A DNA stretch of 14,152 nt from Methanobacteriota archaeon (GCA_023436175.1 JAEZKE010000024.1:1-14152); one strand, 5' to 3'. Shown: positions 1 through 8,281, numbered from the stretch's first letter. Notes: generated by a model from the sequence alone, not told the origin. Made by a program: numbers and translations.

Positions 1-1028
1 AACGCTTTAATCAAGTTTTGTTAATCATTATTGTTCATATTTCCTGTTTATTACTAATAATCAAATCTTAAATAACATGCATGGATATTTAAAACTTAAT
101 TAATTTTTATACAAATACATAATCAGGTATTTGATTTTAAAATTACATAATAAATGATTTAAGCTTAAAATTTAAGAAATAAAATTAATGATCATTTTAC
201 TGTAATATAAATCGTTAAATTAAGGAAAATGACAGTATTTAAATCTAGATATTTAATTAATTTTGTCTTAAAATAAGTTAAAGATAATCTAATCCATATA
301 AATGGCTTTAACAAGTTATTTGTGAATTAATATTATTTAATTAAATTTTAATTAATTATTAAAAGTGTATTATGATATTAAAATTAAAATAGATTTATTA
401 CAAATAAAAAAAATAGCATAAATACCTTTTAAGAAAATATTTGAATAAATAAAGCTCATTAAACTTTATAAAAATTATAACTCGATTTAAATGCAGGGAT
501 TATAAAAATCATAAAAACAAAAATATTAATACACAGTTGGAACACACTGGTCATATTCAAGCTTACCATGCTGGTAAATAACTGTTTTTATATTTTAAAT
601 TGTATAAAAAACAGTACAGGAAAATACATGCAGCCAACTTATAAGAACTCTTAAACTTGCTTAATATTACACTTATCAAATAATAAAAATGTAATGAATG
701 ATATACTCACTGGATTTTAAAAACAAAATAGTTTATATGGATATTATTTTTAAACTTTTTTAGAAAGCTTTTTAAAGTTTAAAATAATAAATAATGTAAA
801 ATTCAATTAATTGAAAACGTAATATGATCGCTTTATAATGATCCATTAGGTTTTATAATAAAGCGAAAAGGGAGATACCATAAATTCAAGTTATAAAAGA
901 AAAGCTACAAATCCATTAAAATATGCTATTTAAAATGAAGTTAATTAAAACTTTAAACTCTTTTTAATAAATTTTTTAAACCTTAAAGTAATAAATAAAG
1001 TAAAAATTCCATAAAGGATACAATGAAT
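1..1028. other. Long AT-rich non-coding region
   Basis: No protein-like reading frame was found in about 1 kb upstream of the ligase gene. The stretch is extremely AT-rich, with many TTAATTAA-like runs. Two things stand out: a less AT-rich patch near 530-640 (listed separately) and an 8-bp inverted repeat CGCTTTAT (829-836) / ATAAAGCG (858-865) with a 21-nt spacer, which could be a regulatory dyad. No clear single TATA box for the downstream gene can be chosen because the whole region is AT-rich. Confidence 0.6.
535..639. ncRNA. Possible structured RNA (weak candidate)
   Basis: This patch is richer in G and C than its surroundings, and its inverted repeats nest consistently. AGTTGG (535-540) pairs with CCAACT (634-639) as a closing stem. 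Inside it, TTACCA (563-568) pairs with TGGTAA (572-577) around a TGC loop, and ACTGTTTTTATA (581-592) pairs with TATAAAAAACAGT (603-615) with one bulge. GC islands in AT-rich archaeal genomes often mark non-coding RNAs. I recognise no known family, and the polarity is unknown. It could also be a remnant of other sequence. Confidence 0.25.
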
Positions 1029-1035
1029 AGGTGAT
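1029..1035 (+). promoter_or_regulatory. Ribosome binding site deciding the ligase start
   Basis: AGGTGAT matches the archaeal anti-Shine-Dalgarno complement and lies 4 nt before ATG 1040. The alternative GTG start at 1031 lies inside this motif, so it is unlikely to be used. Confidence 0.75.
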
Positions 1036-1039
1036 AGAC

Positions 1040-3172
1040 ATGCGTGATATGTTCAATGCGAAATCGATTGCAGTAATAGGTGCATCAGAGACAAAAGGTA
1101 AAATCGGATACGATATAATGAGGTCCCTTTTGAATTATTATAAAGGAGAAATCGTTCCGGTTAATATTAAAGGCGGTGAAATACTTGGAATTCCTGCTTG
1201 TACCTCAATAAGTGAACATGGTCCTGTAGATCTTGCAGTTATAACCATACCATCTCATTTAATTCCGGCAACAGTTGAAGAATGTGGTGAAATTGGAATA
1301 AAGAATATTGTTGTAATTTCGGCTGGATTTAAAGAAATTGATGAAGAAGGGGCCCGGCTTGAAAATCAGCTGGTTGAAACATGTAAAAAGTACAAGATCA
1401 AATTAGTAGGTCCTAACTGTTTAGGTGTAATGAATACTTATAATGATATGAATGCATCTTTTTCCTCTGATATTGCACATAAAGGTAAAATATCTTTCAT
1501 GACCCAATCTGGAGCTATCATGGCAGCTATTCTTGATTATGCTGATAAAAAGAATATTGGATTTTCTAGAATTGTCAGTCTTGGAAATAAGGCTGTGATC
1601 AATGAAAATGACTGTATGAAAGACTTCATGGAAGATGAAAATACAGAAGTTATAACTGCATATCTCGAAGGTATCGTTGACGGCCCTGGTTTTATAGAAG
1701 CCAGTAGAGAGGCATCCAGAAAAAAACCTGTTCTTGTTATAAAATCTGGAAGAACTTCTAAAGGATCTGAGGCGGTTTCTTCCCACACAGGTACAATTGC
1801 AGGTTCTGACTCTGCATATGAGGCAGCATTCTCTCAATGTGGAATTATACGTGTCAATTCCCTTGACGAAATGATGGATTACAGTAGTGCTTTAGCATTA
1901 TCTCCACTTCCAAAGGGAAATAGGATAGCTATAATCACAAATGCAGGTGGGCCCGCGATTATGACAACAGATGTCGCGATAAAAAATAACCTTGAAATCG
2001 CCGAACTTACCTGTGAAACTAAACAAAAATTAAAAGACGGATTACCTGCAACTGCAAGTGTTAAAAACCCCGTCGATGTTTTAGGTGATGCAAGCCCGGA
2101 AAGATATGCATTTGCTCTTGAAACTGTGTTAGCAGACCCTAATGTAGATGGAGTAATTTATTTGGTAACACCTCAATCTGTTACTGATGCAGAAGGAATA
2201 GCTAAAGTTGCAATTGAACACGCAAAGGATTCTGACAAACCAATTTTATGCAGTTTCTTTGGAGGAACCAGTTTCGAAGGCGCTGAAAAACTTCTCGCTA
2301 AACATCAGATTCCAAATTACCTGTATCCTAAACGGGCTGTAAAAAGTTTGAAAACTTTATATAATTACAGTATTATCAGAGACCAGGAATACCCAGAATC
2401 CCCTGATTTTGACGTTAACAAAGAAATTGTTAAAAACATAATTCAGGAAGCACAGGAAAAAGATATGTACACCCTTGGTCTTGAATCATTTGATATACTT
2501 AAAGCATATGGGATTCCAACAGTGGGCACTGCAATTACAAAAAACCTTGAGGATACAGTAAAAGCAGCAGAAGAAATTGGATATCCTCTGGTTATGAAAA
2601 TAGTATCTCCACAGATTTCACATAAATCTGATGTTGGTGGAATTAAACTTAACCTGAAGAACGCAGATGATGTTAAAGCAGCTTATGAAGATATGATGGA
2701 AAACATACCTAAAAAAGAACCCCATGCAACTCTTGAAGGTGTTCAGCTACAGAAAATGTTATCCGGAGGTAAAGAGGTCATCATAGGTATGGTTCAGGAT
2801 CCTACCTTCGGTCCAATGATGATGTTTGGACTTGGCGGTATCTACGTTGAAATATTAAAAGACGTTAAATTCGCAATCGCACCTGTAAATGAAGAAGAAG
2901 CAAGGGAAATGATAGCTGGAATTAAAACTCATGAACTCCTCGAAGGAACAAGGGGAGATAAACCAATGGACACTGAAGCCATTGCAGATATTATACTGAG
3001 AATTTCACAGCTTGTTACAGACTTCCCAGAAATCAATGAGTTTGAAATCAACCCATTAATGGTCTTTGAGGAAGGGGCATTAGCTGTTGATATGAGGTTA
3101 ATGCTAAAAGAAGGCGGATCAGGCCCTATATCAGAACTTTCACAGGGAGCAAGAGTAAAATCCAGTCAATAA
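1040..3172 (+). CDS. acd: Acetate--CoA ligase (ADP-forming), fused alpha-beta
   Basis: Converts acetyl-CoA (or another acyl-CoA) plus ADP and phosphate to the acid plus ATP, reversibly, in the cytoplasm. Numbering from the upstream GTG at 1031 (subtract 3 for the preferred ATG at 1040): an N-terminal CoA-binding Rossmann domain (SIAVIGAS near 12-19), then a succinyl-CoA-ligase-like domain with the phospho-histidine H252 in SSHTGTIAGS. A C-terminal ATP-grasp half begins near 480, with the second relay histidine H531 in SHKSDVGG, D590 in QDPTFGP, and a metal-binding ENP-type motif EINPLMV near 672-678. At 710 residues it matches the length of fused alpha-beta enzymes, in which the subunits separate in some archaea are joined. 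It stands alone, with a terminator directly downstream. The exact acyl substrate cannot be read from the sequence. Confidence 0.93.
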   Translation: MRDMFNAKSIAVIGASETKGKIGYDIMRSLLNYYKGEIVPVNIKGGEILGIPACTSISEHGPVDLAVITIPSHLIPATVEECGEIGIKNIVVISAGFKEIDEEGARLENQLVETCKKYKIKLVGPNCLGVMNTYNDMNASFSSDIAHKGKISFMTQSGAIMAAILDYADKKNIGFSRIVSLGNKAVINENDCMKDFMEDENTEVITAYLEGIVDGPGFIEASREASRKKPVLVIKSGRTSKGSEAVSSHTGTIAGSDSAYEAAFSQCGIIRVNSLDEMMDYSSALALSPLPKGNRIAIITNAGGPAIMTTDVAIKNNLEIAELTCETKQKLKDGLPATASVKNPVDVLGDASPERYAFALETVLADPNVDGVIYLVTPQSVTDAEGIAKVAIEHAKDSDKPILCSFFGGTSFEGAEKLLAKHQIPNYLYPKRAVKSLKTLYNYSIIRDQEYPESPDFDVNKEIVKNIIQEAQEKDMYTLGLESFDILKAYGIPTVGTAITKNLEDTVKAAEEIGYPLVMKIVSPQISHKSDVGGIKLNLKNADDVKAAYEDMMENIPKKEPHATLEGVQLQKMLSGGKEVIIGMVQDPTFGPMMMFGLGGIYVEILKDVKFAIAPVNEEEAREMIAGIKTHELLEGTRGDKPMDTEAIADIILRISQLVTDFPEINEFEINPLMVFEEGALAVDMRLMLKEGGSGPISELSQGARVKSSQ

Positions 3173-3173
3173 T

Positions 3174-3212
3174 TTTAAAGAATGGTTAAAACCTTCTTTA
3201 AATATTTTTTTT
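3174..3212 (+). terminator. Hairpin plus T-run after the ligase
   Basis: Starting 2 nt after the stop codon, TTTAAAGAA (3174-3182) pairs with TTCTTTAAA (3194-3202). The inner GGTT/AACC extends the stem, and eight T residues follow at 3205-3212. This separates the ligase transcript from the next gene. Confidence 0.7.
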
Positions 3213-3697
3213 AATATTTTAATGTATTGGGTCAAATTCTATTTTTTTATTTGTAATTACGGAATCCATATTTGATTTTACTGTTTTTTAAGTGAAATAT
3301 TTCAGAAAGTATAGAAGTTTCACATTTTAAACTTGAGGTCAAAAAAGCTAAATTCAGTTTCTTGAATTGTTTCTATTGAATACATATATTTCGGTTAGAT
3401 TTCCCTATTAAATTTAAAACCGCTTTTGTCAATCATTAATTAATCATGGGGGATCATATTTTAAGATTCTCGAGTTAGAGTATTGCAAAATACCCAATGA
3501 AATAGAAATGAATGTATCAATAGACTGGGATACCACTTCCTAATGATATTTATGCTTAATTAATCCTCAGTCTTAACATTTAATTTTAAAACCCTTATAC
3601 TTTGAGAACTATTTTTAGGAATTTGCTAATTTGACCTGTTATTGATATTTTTGAAGTAATATAATATTATAAACACTATTAATAAGAGATAAGGAAA
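3213..3697. other. Intergenic region, nothing firm
   Basis: No coding frame of useful length was seen. The stretch 3440-3570 is somewhat less AT-rich and contains a short inverted repeat, GTATC/GATAC near 3513-3533, but nothing that can be assigned. Confidence 0.5.
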
Positions 3698-3720
3698 TTA
3701 TATATCTTTAATTTGATATA
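3698..3720 (+). promoter_or_regulatory. TATA box and dyad upstream of the TauE gene
   Basis: TTATATAT (3698-3705) is a plausible archaeal TATA box about 60 nt before the start codon. It overlaps an inverted repeat, TATATC (3701-3706) with an 8-nt spacer and GATATA (3715-3720). The half-site resembles part of the dyad in front of arsR, so shared ArsR control is possible but not shown. Confidence 0.4.
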
Positions 3721-3761
3721 GCTAAATAAAAAAAATGTTATTTTATTTATAGGTTTATAAA

Positions 3762-4562
3762 ATGAATAATAAAAAAACGTCTCTTTTAGCATTTGTTATA
3801 GGTGGACCTATTGGTTGTTTAGGTGGTTTAATAGGTTTAGGTGGGGCTGAGTTTAGGCTACCATTTTTATTAAAGACATTTAGTAAAACTGCTAAAAAAG
3901 CAGTGGCATTAAATATGCTGATAAGTTTAATCACAGTTGTATCGGCGATATATTTTAGATCCTGCAATTTTGATATATCTATTATTGTACCTCAAGTATT
4001 GCTAATGGTAGCAATCATCGTAGGCTCTACTACAGGTGCTTACTGGGGAATAGGAATGTTAACTAAAATATCAGATACTTTGTTTAAAAAAGTACTGTTA
4101 ACATTGCTTTTAATCATGGGATTACTCCTTATTAGTGAAAGTTTCATTACTTTCGGCTCAATGGGAATAATGTTTGGCAGTCTATATATAGAGCTAACTG
4201 TAGCCATATTCTGCGGAATACTTATCGGAATCATTAGCAGTCTTTTGGGGGTTGCTGGTGGAGAAGTCATAATTCCAATATTAATCCTGCTGTTCGGAAT
4301 CGACGTTAAATTAGCAGGAACAATGAGTTTAATCATCAGCTTACCTACAATGCTTGTTGGAATTACAAGGCATACAAAAAATAAAATGTACTCGGACAAG
4401 ACTGAAATTAGCTCTTTAGTCGTGCCCATGGGCATAGCTTCTATTATAGGTGCTTCAATAGGTGCTTTCTTAGTGATATATGCTCCTTCAGAGTTGCTAA
4501 AAATCTTATTGGGTGCGCTATTGATATTCACATCTATTAAACTATTTACAGAAAAAGAATAA
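3762..4562 (+). CDS. TauE/SafE-family membrane permease
   Basis: A 266-residue, strongly hydrophobic protein with about eight predicted membrane segments. It shows the internal duplication typical of TauE/SafE (formerly DUF81) transporters: a first glycine motif GGLIGLGGAEFRLP (21-34) and a second, SLLGVAGGEVIIP (160-172), each followed by a paired helix with a conserved S/N-rich turn. Family members are thought to export sulfur-containing anions such as sulfite or organosulfonates, but most are uncharacterised. AGGT at 3751-3754 is a modest ribosome binding site 7 nt before the ATG. It has its own promoter region and a terminator-like stretch before arsR, so it is a separate transcript next to the arsenic locus. 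A role in arsenic or sulfur handling is only suggested by position. Confidence 0.85.
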   Translation: MNNKKTSLLAFVIGGPIGCLGGLIGLGGAEFRLPFLLKTFSKTAKKAVALNMLISLITVVSAIYFRSCNFDISIIVPQVLLMVAIIVGSTTGAYWGIGMLTKISDTLFKKVLLTLLLIMGLLLISESFITFGSMGIMFGSLYIELTVAIFCGILIGIISSLLGVAGGEVIIPILILLFGIDVKLAGTMSLIISLPTMLVGITRHTKNKMYSDKTEISSLVVPMGIASIIGASIGAFLVIYAPSELLKILLGALLIFTSIKLFTEKE

Positions 4563-4568
4563 TGCCTG

Positions 4569-4614
4569 CTAAAATTACTATTTTTATTTTTTTATCTTTT
4601 ACTGAAAATTTTAG
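4569..4614 (+). terminator. T-rich terminator after the permease
   Basis: A perfect 8-bp inverted repeat, CTAAAATT (4569-4576) / AATTTTAG (4607-4614), brackets a strongly T-rich stretch at 4579-4600. Archaeal RNA polymerase terminates at such T tracts. Confidence 0.5.
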
Positions 4615-4663
4615 ACTGATCTTTCAAATAATAAATCTTTAATTCAATTAAATATTCCGTTAA

Positions 4664-4673
4664 CTTTATATAT
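4664..4673 (+). promoter_or_regulatory. arsR TATA box
   Basis: CTTTATATAT is a good archaeal TATA box. Transcription would start near 4690-4697, inside the dyad described next. Confidence 0.65.
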
Positions 4674-4683
4674 CATTTTCAAC

Positions 4684-4715
4684 ATCTATCAATATATCGG
4701 CATATATAGATATAT
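4684..4715 (+). promoter_or_regulatory. Probable ArsR operator dyad
   Basis: An imperfect inverted repeat with 14-nt arms and a 4-nt centre: ATCTATCAATATAT (4684-4697), CGGC, ATATATAGATATAT (4702-4715). Twelve of 14 arm positions pair. Size and spacing fit the dyads bound by ArsR/SmtB dimers. It covers the expected transcription start, so binding would block initiation. The right arm also contains the tandem repeat ATATATAG/ATATATAG. Confidence 0.6.
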
Positions 4716-4765
4716 AGATTTAATAAAAAAATTTAAATTATGAAAGATTATTGGTTGAACCAGAG

Positions 4766-4772
4766 AGGAGGT
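4766..4772 (+). promoter_or_regulatory. Ribosome binding site deciding the arsR start
   Basis: AGGAGGT lies 3 nt before ATG 4776. The in-frame ATG at 4740 has no such site, so the 12 extra residues are probably not translated. Confidence 0.7.
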
Positions 4773-4775
4773 TTT

Positions 4776-5135
4776 ATGAAAACTTGTCAAATTTCAGGCG
4801 ACGGTAGGCCTAATGAATATCAAATAAAAAGAATGAATGAACTTATGGAATTATTACCCTCTGAAGATTATTTTGAAGAATATTCTGGTAAACTTAAAGC
4901 TTTATCAGACCCGACCAGGCTTAAAATATTGTATTTATTATCCAATGGAGAATTGTGTGTTTGTGAAATAATTTGTGCACTGGATAAGCCACAGTCAAGT
5001 GTATCTCACCATTTGAATATTCTAAAAAATTCAGGTTTCATTAAAGGGCGAAAAGAAGGTGTATGGATTCATTACAGCCTTAAAAGTCCTAAAATAGCAG
5101 ATATGGTTAAAGAATTGGTTGAACTACTAAAATAA
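4776..5135 (+). CDS. arsR: ArsR/SmtB-family arsenite-responsive repressor
   Basis: A 119-residue winged helix-turn-helix repressor that should bind the dyad in its own promoter and release it when As(III) or a related metalloid binds. The conserved opening ALSDPTRLKILYLLSNGEL (42-60) runs into the ELCVCEI metal motif (59-65), with C61 and C63 forming the classical CxC site and C67 nearby as a possible third thiol ligand. The recognition helix PQSSVSHHLNILKNSG lies at 72-87 and the wing GRKEGVWIHYSL at 91-102. Start chosen at 4776 from the strong ribosome binding site; ATG 4740 would add 12 atypical residues. It heads the arsenic genes, but a 313-bp gap full of hairpins separates it from the next gene. 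Confidence 0.9.
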   Translation: MKTCQISGDGRPNEYQIKRMNELMELLPSEDYFEEYSGKLKALSDPTRLKILYLLSNGELCVCEIICALDKPQSSVSHHLNILKNSGFIKGRKEGVWIHYSLKSPKIADMVKELVELLK

Positions 5136-5410
5136 AGGTTGAAGAAAATTCAGGAAATTTTCGAACCACAAACTATCGAAAACCGAAGCATTCGAAAATC
5201 TATGATTTTCGATGCGTCGAAATTAAAAATATAAGAAATGCTTTGCATTTCTTATCTCCCAAAAATCTCCGATTTTTGATGATTTCGACTGATTTTCGAT
5301 GTTTGCGAAATGTAATTTCGCAACCGTGAAAATTGAAAATTTTCACATGTCCCAAAAATTCCCTCGAAATTCGTAGAATTTCGGGGCATCAAAAACCTGA
5401 GGTTTTTGAA
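5136..5410. repeat. Hairpin-mosaic repeat array in the arsR-DGC gap
   Basis: The array begins directly after the arsR stop codon with AGGTTGAAG and contains at least seven short palindromes, mostly with 3-nt loops and with mutually different stems. Examples: TCGAAAATC/GATTTTCGA (within 5188-5215); ATAAGAAATGC/GCATTTCTTAT, 11 bp (5231-5255); CAAAAATC/GATTTTTG (5260-5278); TTGCGAAAT/ATTTCGCAA (5303-5323); GTGAAAATT/AATTTTCAC (5326-5346); CGAAATTC/GAATTTCG (5365-5383); TCAAAAACC/GGTTTTTGA (5389-5409). An outer pairing GGTTGAAG.. with ..CGAACC closes the first unit (5137-5167). There is no coding content. The array could affect transcription or RNA processing between arsR and the rest of the locus. 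Confidence 0.85.
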
Positions 5411-5448
5411 GGCTATGAATTTTTGAGGATTTTTTGAGGAGATATTAA

Positions 5449-5826
5449 ATGAGAAATGAAAAGAAATATGCATTAGCTCCATGTAGTGGAATGAGCCCTT
5501 ATGGACTAATTACAAGAGCAGCAAGTGTTGATACAGTTAAAGAACGTGATGACCTCATATCTATTTGTATGGGTGCAACATCTGCAGATAGAGAAGGTTT
5601 CAAAGAATTAATTAAAAAATATCCTATTATTGCGATTAACGGGTGTGAAGGTTCTTGTGTTGATAAAATACTGAAACAGAAAGGAGTTAAAGTTGCTAAA
5701 ATTATTAACGCGCAGGAAGAATTAAATTCAGAAAATTTAAAACCTGCCGATCCCGTTAGACTTGATGAAAATGGGGAAAAGTGTGTTTTAGTAATGAAAA
5801 AGAAAATTAATGAACTTATAGACTAA
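5449..5826 (+). CDS. DGC-domain putative zinc-binding protein
   Basis: A 125-residue soluble protein of the DGC family, which is annotated as putative zinc-binding and has no established activity. Family features visible are the N-terminal CSGMSPYGLITRAAS (12-26) with C12, C40 in ISICMGATSADREG (38-50) with D47, and the GCEGSC motif (65-70) with C66 and C70; C112 follows. The clustered cysteines suggest metal or metalloid binding. GAGGAGAT (5436-5443) is a good ribosome binding site 5 nt before the ATG. Its position between arsR and arsC suggests a role in the arsenic response, for example as a chaperone or sensor, but that is inference. Confidence 0.8.
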   Translation: MRNEKKYALAPCSGMSPYGLITRAASVDTVKERDDLISICMGATSADREGFKELIKKYPIIAINGCEGSCVDKILKQKGVKVAKIINAQEELNSENLKPADPVRLDENGEKCVLVMKKKINELID

Positions 5827-5994
5827 AATGTGGATTTAATAAATTTAATGATGTATTGGATGTTTACGGGTGGGAATGTACAAAAACTAGCGTTATTTAC
5901 ATTTACCATTCCTCAAGCAACACTTAAATTGTACAGGCTTGATCAACTGGTCAATTTGGAAAACATCTAAATAATAGTGCAAAATGTGATTTAA
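5827..5994. other. Gap with an unrecognised short open frame
   Basis: A 168-bp gap between the DGC gene and arsC. A reading frame from ATG 5848 to the TAA at 5968-5970 encodes about 40 residues (starts MMYWMFTGGNVQKL) in the same frame as the DGC gene just after its stop. It has no clear ribosome binding site and no recognised family; it may be a peptide, a remnant of a longer gene, or chance. GTGAT (5986-5990) is the ribosome binding site for arsC, 4 nt before its ATG. Confidence 0.35.
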
Positions 5995-6495
5995 ATGGCT
6001 AAAGAAAGAGTTTTATTCATGTGTATACATAATGCAGCCCGTTCTCAAATGGCAGAAGGACTGTTCAGGCATTTATATGGTGATGATTTTGATGTTTATA
6101 GTGCTGGAAGCGACCCCCGGAAAGTAGATCCGCTGGCAGTAAAATGTATGGAAGAGCTTGGAATTGATATTTCGGGCCATAGATCTAAAAGTTTAAATGA
6201 ATTTGATGGCCAGGAATTTGATTATGTTATAACCGTCTGTGGAAATCCATACAATGCATGTCCTTTTTTTGTAGGGGGTAAAAAATATTTTAAACAGCCA
6301 TTTGAAGATCCATCAGCTTTTGACGGGACAGAAGAAGAAAAATTGGAATTATTTAAAAAAATAAGGGATGAATTAAAAGACTGGCTGGAAGATTTATACT
6401 ATTCATATATGGCACATGGAGATGGAAGCTGCAATTTATATGGAGAGTTTGAAGAATGCTGCGGGTCAATTGATAAAGAATTCTCATGTAAATGA
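5995..6495 (+). CDS. arsC: Arsenate reductase, thioredoxin-coupled (LMW-PTPase fold)
   Basis: Reduces arsenate to arsenite through a cysteine relay, in the cytoplasm. The phosphatase-like loop FMCIHNAARSQMAEG holds nucleophile C10 and R16 (CX5R). The relay cysteines C82 and C89 sit in VCGNPYNACPFF. These positions (10, 82, 89) match the classical thioredoxin-dependent ArsC of Staphylococcus plasmid pI258. The DP motif PFEDPSAF (102-109) carries the general-acid aspartate. After the core ends near residue 131 there is an unusual tail of about 35 residues with four more cysteines (C146, C155, C156, C165), not part of the standard enzyme. It is followed after 15 nt by the DUF166 gene. Its product is the substrate of the Acr3 exporter encoded two genes downstream. 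Confidence 0.93.
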   Translation: MAKERVLFMCIHNAARSQMAEGLFRHLYGDDFDVYSAGSDPRKVDPLAVKCMEELGIDISGHRSKSLNEFDGQEFDYVITVCGNPYNACPFFVGGKKYFKQPFEDPSAFDGTEEEKLELFKKIRDELKDWLEDLYYSYMAHGDGSCNLYGEFEECCGSIDKEFSCK

Positions 6496-6510
6496 TTCGG
6501 AGTTGAAAAA

Positions 6511-7176
6511 ATGTTAAAAGTTGTAATAGCTACAGATGGACCATACGGTGAAAGAGCATTTGAAAATATTAAAAAAGATTTCTATACAGAATTCGTTGAA
6601 CTGGAACAACATACATCAATGTTTATGGATGAAATAGACATTCCAAAAGATGCATTGGCAAAAATAAATGATGCCAGTATATTGATAACCTATACACAAC
6701 ACCCTGATCTTACATTAGATCTTGTTGATATGGTTAATAAAGATGTAAATTACATAATTGTCGCTACCTGGCGAGGTGAAGGGTTCAAAAACCAGTTAGA
6801 AAGATACGAAAATGTTACATGCCCCTACATCATGTGTGAATTAGAAGAAAATGGTAATAAAGTTTTTGATGAGTTTACATCTAAAATTGGAAAACCTAAA
6901 GTTGATATAAAGCTTGAAAATGGTAAAATTGTGGATGTTAATGTAGTTAGGTCTTCTCCTTGTGGTTCAACATCATTTGTAGCAAATTACATATCTGATA
7001 ACTATTTAAACAGCGATGAATTAGAGAACGTCCCAATTGAAGCAGGACTTAAATTGCAGCATTATCCCTGTAGAGCTGCTAAAATGAGATTATTTTCAGA
7101 TGAAGAGTGTAAAAAAGAAATGGCATCAAGTTTTCACCGAGATGCATTCGAAGAAGGGATAAACAGAGGTAAATAA
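6511..7176 (+). CDS. DUF166 family protein
   Basis: A 221-residue soluble protein resembling the archaeal DUF166 family, sometimes labelled 'putative thymidylate synthase' without good support. Recognisable parts are the N-terminal strand-loop VVIATDGPYGERAFENI (4-20), the TCPYIMCELEE segment (103-113) with C104 and C109, and the C-terminal signature VRSSPCGSTSFVA (146-158) with C151, followed by HYPCRAAKM (184-192) with C187. The conserved cysteines suggest redox or metal chemistry. GGAGTTGA precedes the ATG. The stop codon overlaps the acr3 start by 1 nt (TAATG), so the two are translationally coupled and probably act in the same process. The function is unknown. Confidence 0.75.
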   Translation: MLKVVIATDGPYGERAFENIKKDFYTEFVELEQHTSMFMDEIDIPKDALAKINDASILITYTQHPDLTLDLVDMVNKDVNYIIVATWRGEGFKNQLERYENVTCPYIMCELEENGNKVFDEFTSKIGKPKVDIKLENGKIVDVNVVRSSPCGSTSFVANYISDNYLNSDELENVPIEAGLKLQHYPCRAAKMRLFSDEECKKEMASSFHRDAFEEGINRGK

Positions 7177-8252
7177 TGGGTAAAAACACCACCGGTCAAA
7201 TTACAAGTCAACTTTGTGGAGTTACCAGACTCAGTTTTCTGGATAGATATTTAACTTTATGGATTTTCATGGCAATGGTTTTAGGAGTATCATTAGGATA
7301 TTTCATTCCAGGAATAGAATCATTTATAGGCAAGTTTTCGGTTGGAACAACAAGCATACCTATAGCTATTGGATTAATTTTAATGATGTACCCCCCACTT
7401 GCAAAGGTAAAATACGAAGAATTGGGAGATGTGTTTAAAAATAAAAAAATATTAGGTTTGGCTATTTTCCAAAACTGGGTTATAGCACCGATTCTAATGT
7501 TCATATTGGCAATAGTCTTTTTAAGTGCCTATCCTGAATATGTAACTGGTTTGATCTTGATAGGAATCGCTCCATGTATTGCAATGGTAATAGTCTGGAA
7601 TGAACTTGCAAGAGGAAATACAGAATATGCAGCAGGTCTTGTAGCATTTAACAGCGTATTTCAGGTATTATTTTACAGTGTTTATGCTTATATATTCATT
7701 ACAGTACTTCTTCCAATATTTGGAATACAGGGAAGTACTGTAAATGTTAGTATAGGTCAGATAGCTCAGAGTGTGTTTATTTACCTTGGAATTCCATTTT
7801 TAGCAGGAATAACCACAAGATTTGTTTTAATCGGGAAAAAAGGCAGAGATTGGTATCAAAATCAATTTATTCCTAAAATCAGTCCTATCACACTAATAGC
7901 GCTGTTATTTACTATTATAGTGATGTTCAGCTTAAAAGGTAACTTTATCGTTCAGATACCTTTAGATGTAGTGCTTGTTGCAATTCCACTCCTCGTTTAC
8001 TTTGTAATAATGTTTTTTGTAACATTTTATTTAGGACACAAAATTGGAGCAGATTACTCTAAAACAACTACAATATCCTTTACAGCTGCAAGTAACAATT
8101 TTGAGCTGGCTATAGCTGTTGCAGTTGCAGTATTTGGTATAGGATCTGGAGTTGCATTTGCAACGGTAATTGGACCTTTAATAGAAGTTCCAGTACTTAT
8201 AAGTCTTGTAAATGTGGCATTGATATTTCAAAGGAAATATTTTAAAGAATAA
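7176..8252 (+). CDS. acr3: Acr3-family arsenite efflux permease
   Basis: Exports arsenite across the cytoplasmic membrane, driven by the ion gradient. The protein has 358 residues and about ten membrane segments, the normal Acr3 size and topology. The family's key cysteine lies in GIAPCIAMVIVWNELARGN (130-148) as C134, and the conserved glutamate in FTAASNNFELAIAVAV (302-317) as E310. Other family marks are FQNWVIAPILM (98-108) in the third or fourth helix. The short N-terminal stretch before the first helix contains C14. AGAGGT lies just upstream, and the ATG overlaps the DUF166 stop codon. It takes the ArsC product, completing the arsenate detoxification route. Confidence 0.95.
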   Translation: MGKNTTGQITSQLCGVTRLSFLDRYLTLWIFMAMVLGVSLGYFIPGIESFIGKFSVGTTSIPIAIGLILMMYPPLAKVKYEELGDVFKNKKILGLAIFQNWVIAPILMFILAIVFLSAYPEYVTGLILIGIAPCIAMVIVWNELARGNTEYAAGLVAFNSVFQVLFYSVYAYIFITVLLPIFGIQGSTVNVSIGQIAQSVFIYLGIPFLAGITTRFVLIGKKGRDWYQNQFIPKISPITLIALLFTIIVMFSLKGNFIVQIPLDVVLVAIPLLVYFVIMFFVTFYLGHKIGADYSKTTTISFTAASNNFELAIAVAVAVFGIGSGVAFATVIGPLIEVPVLISLVNVALIFQRKYFKE

Positions 8253-8281
8253 AACAATTGTAAAACTTATGGGGGAAAATC

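Noticed and set aside
1031..1039. GTG 1031 as the ligase start
   Set aside because: It lies inside the AGGTGAT ribosome binding site for ATG 1040.
4040..4531. Minus-strand 163-codon frame opposite the permease
   Set aside because: The + strand shows the duplicated TauE/SafE motifs and membrane helices; the minus frame has no such support.
5136..5410. CRISPR array
   Set aside because: The palindromes differ in sequence and spacing; there is no constant repeat with unique spacers and no cas gene.
5252..5482. Minus-strand frame in the arsR-DGC gap
   Set aside because: It lies almost entirely in palindromic array sequence, with repetitive composition; it is a by-product of the hairpins.
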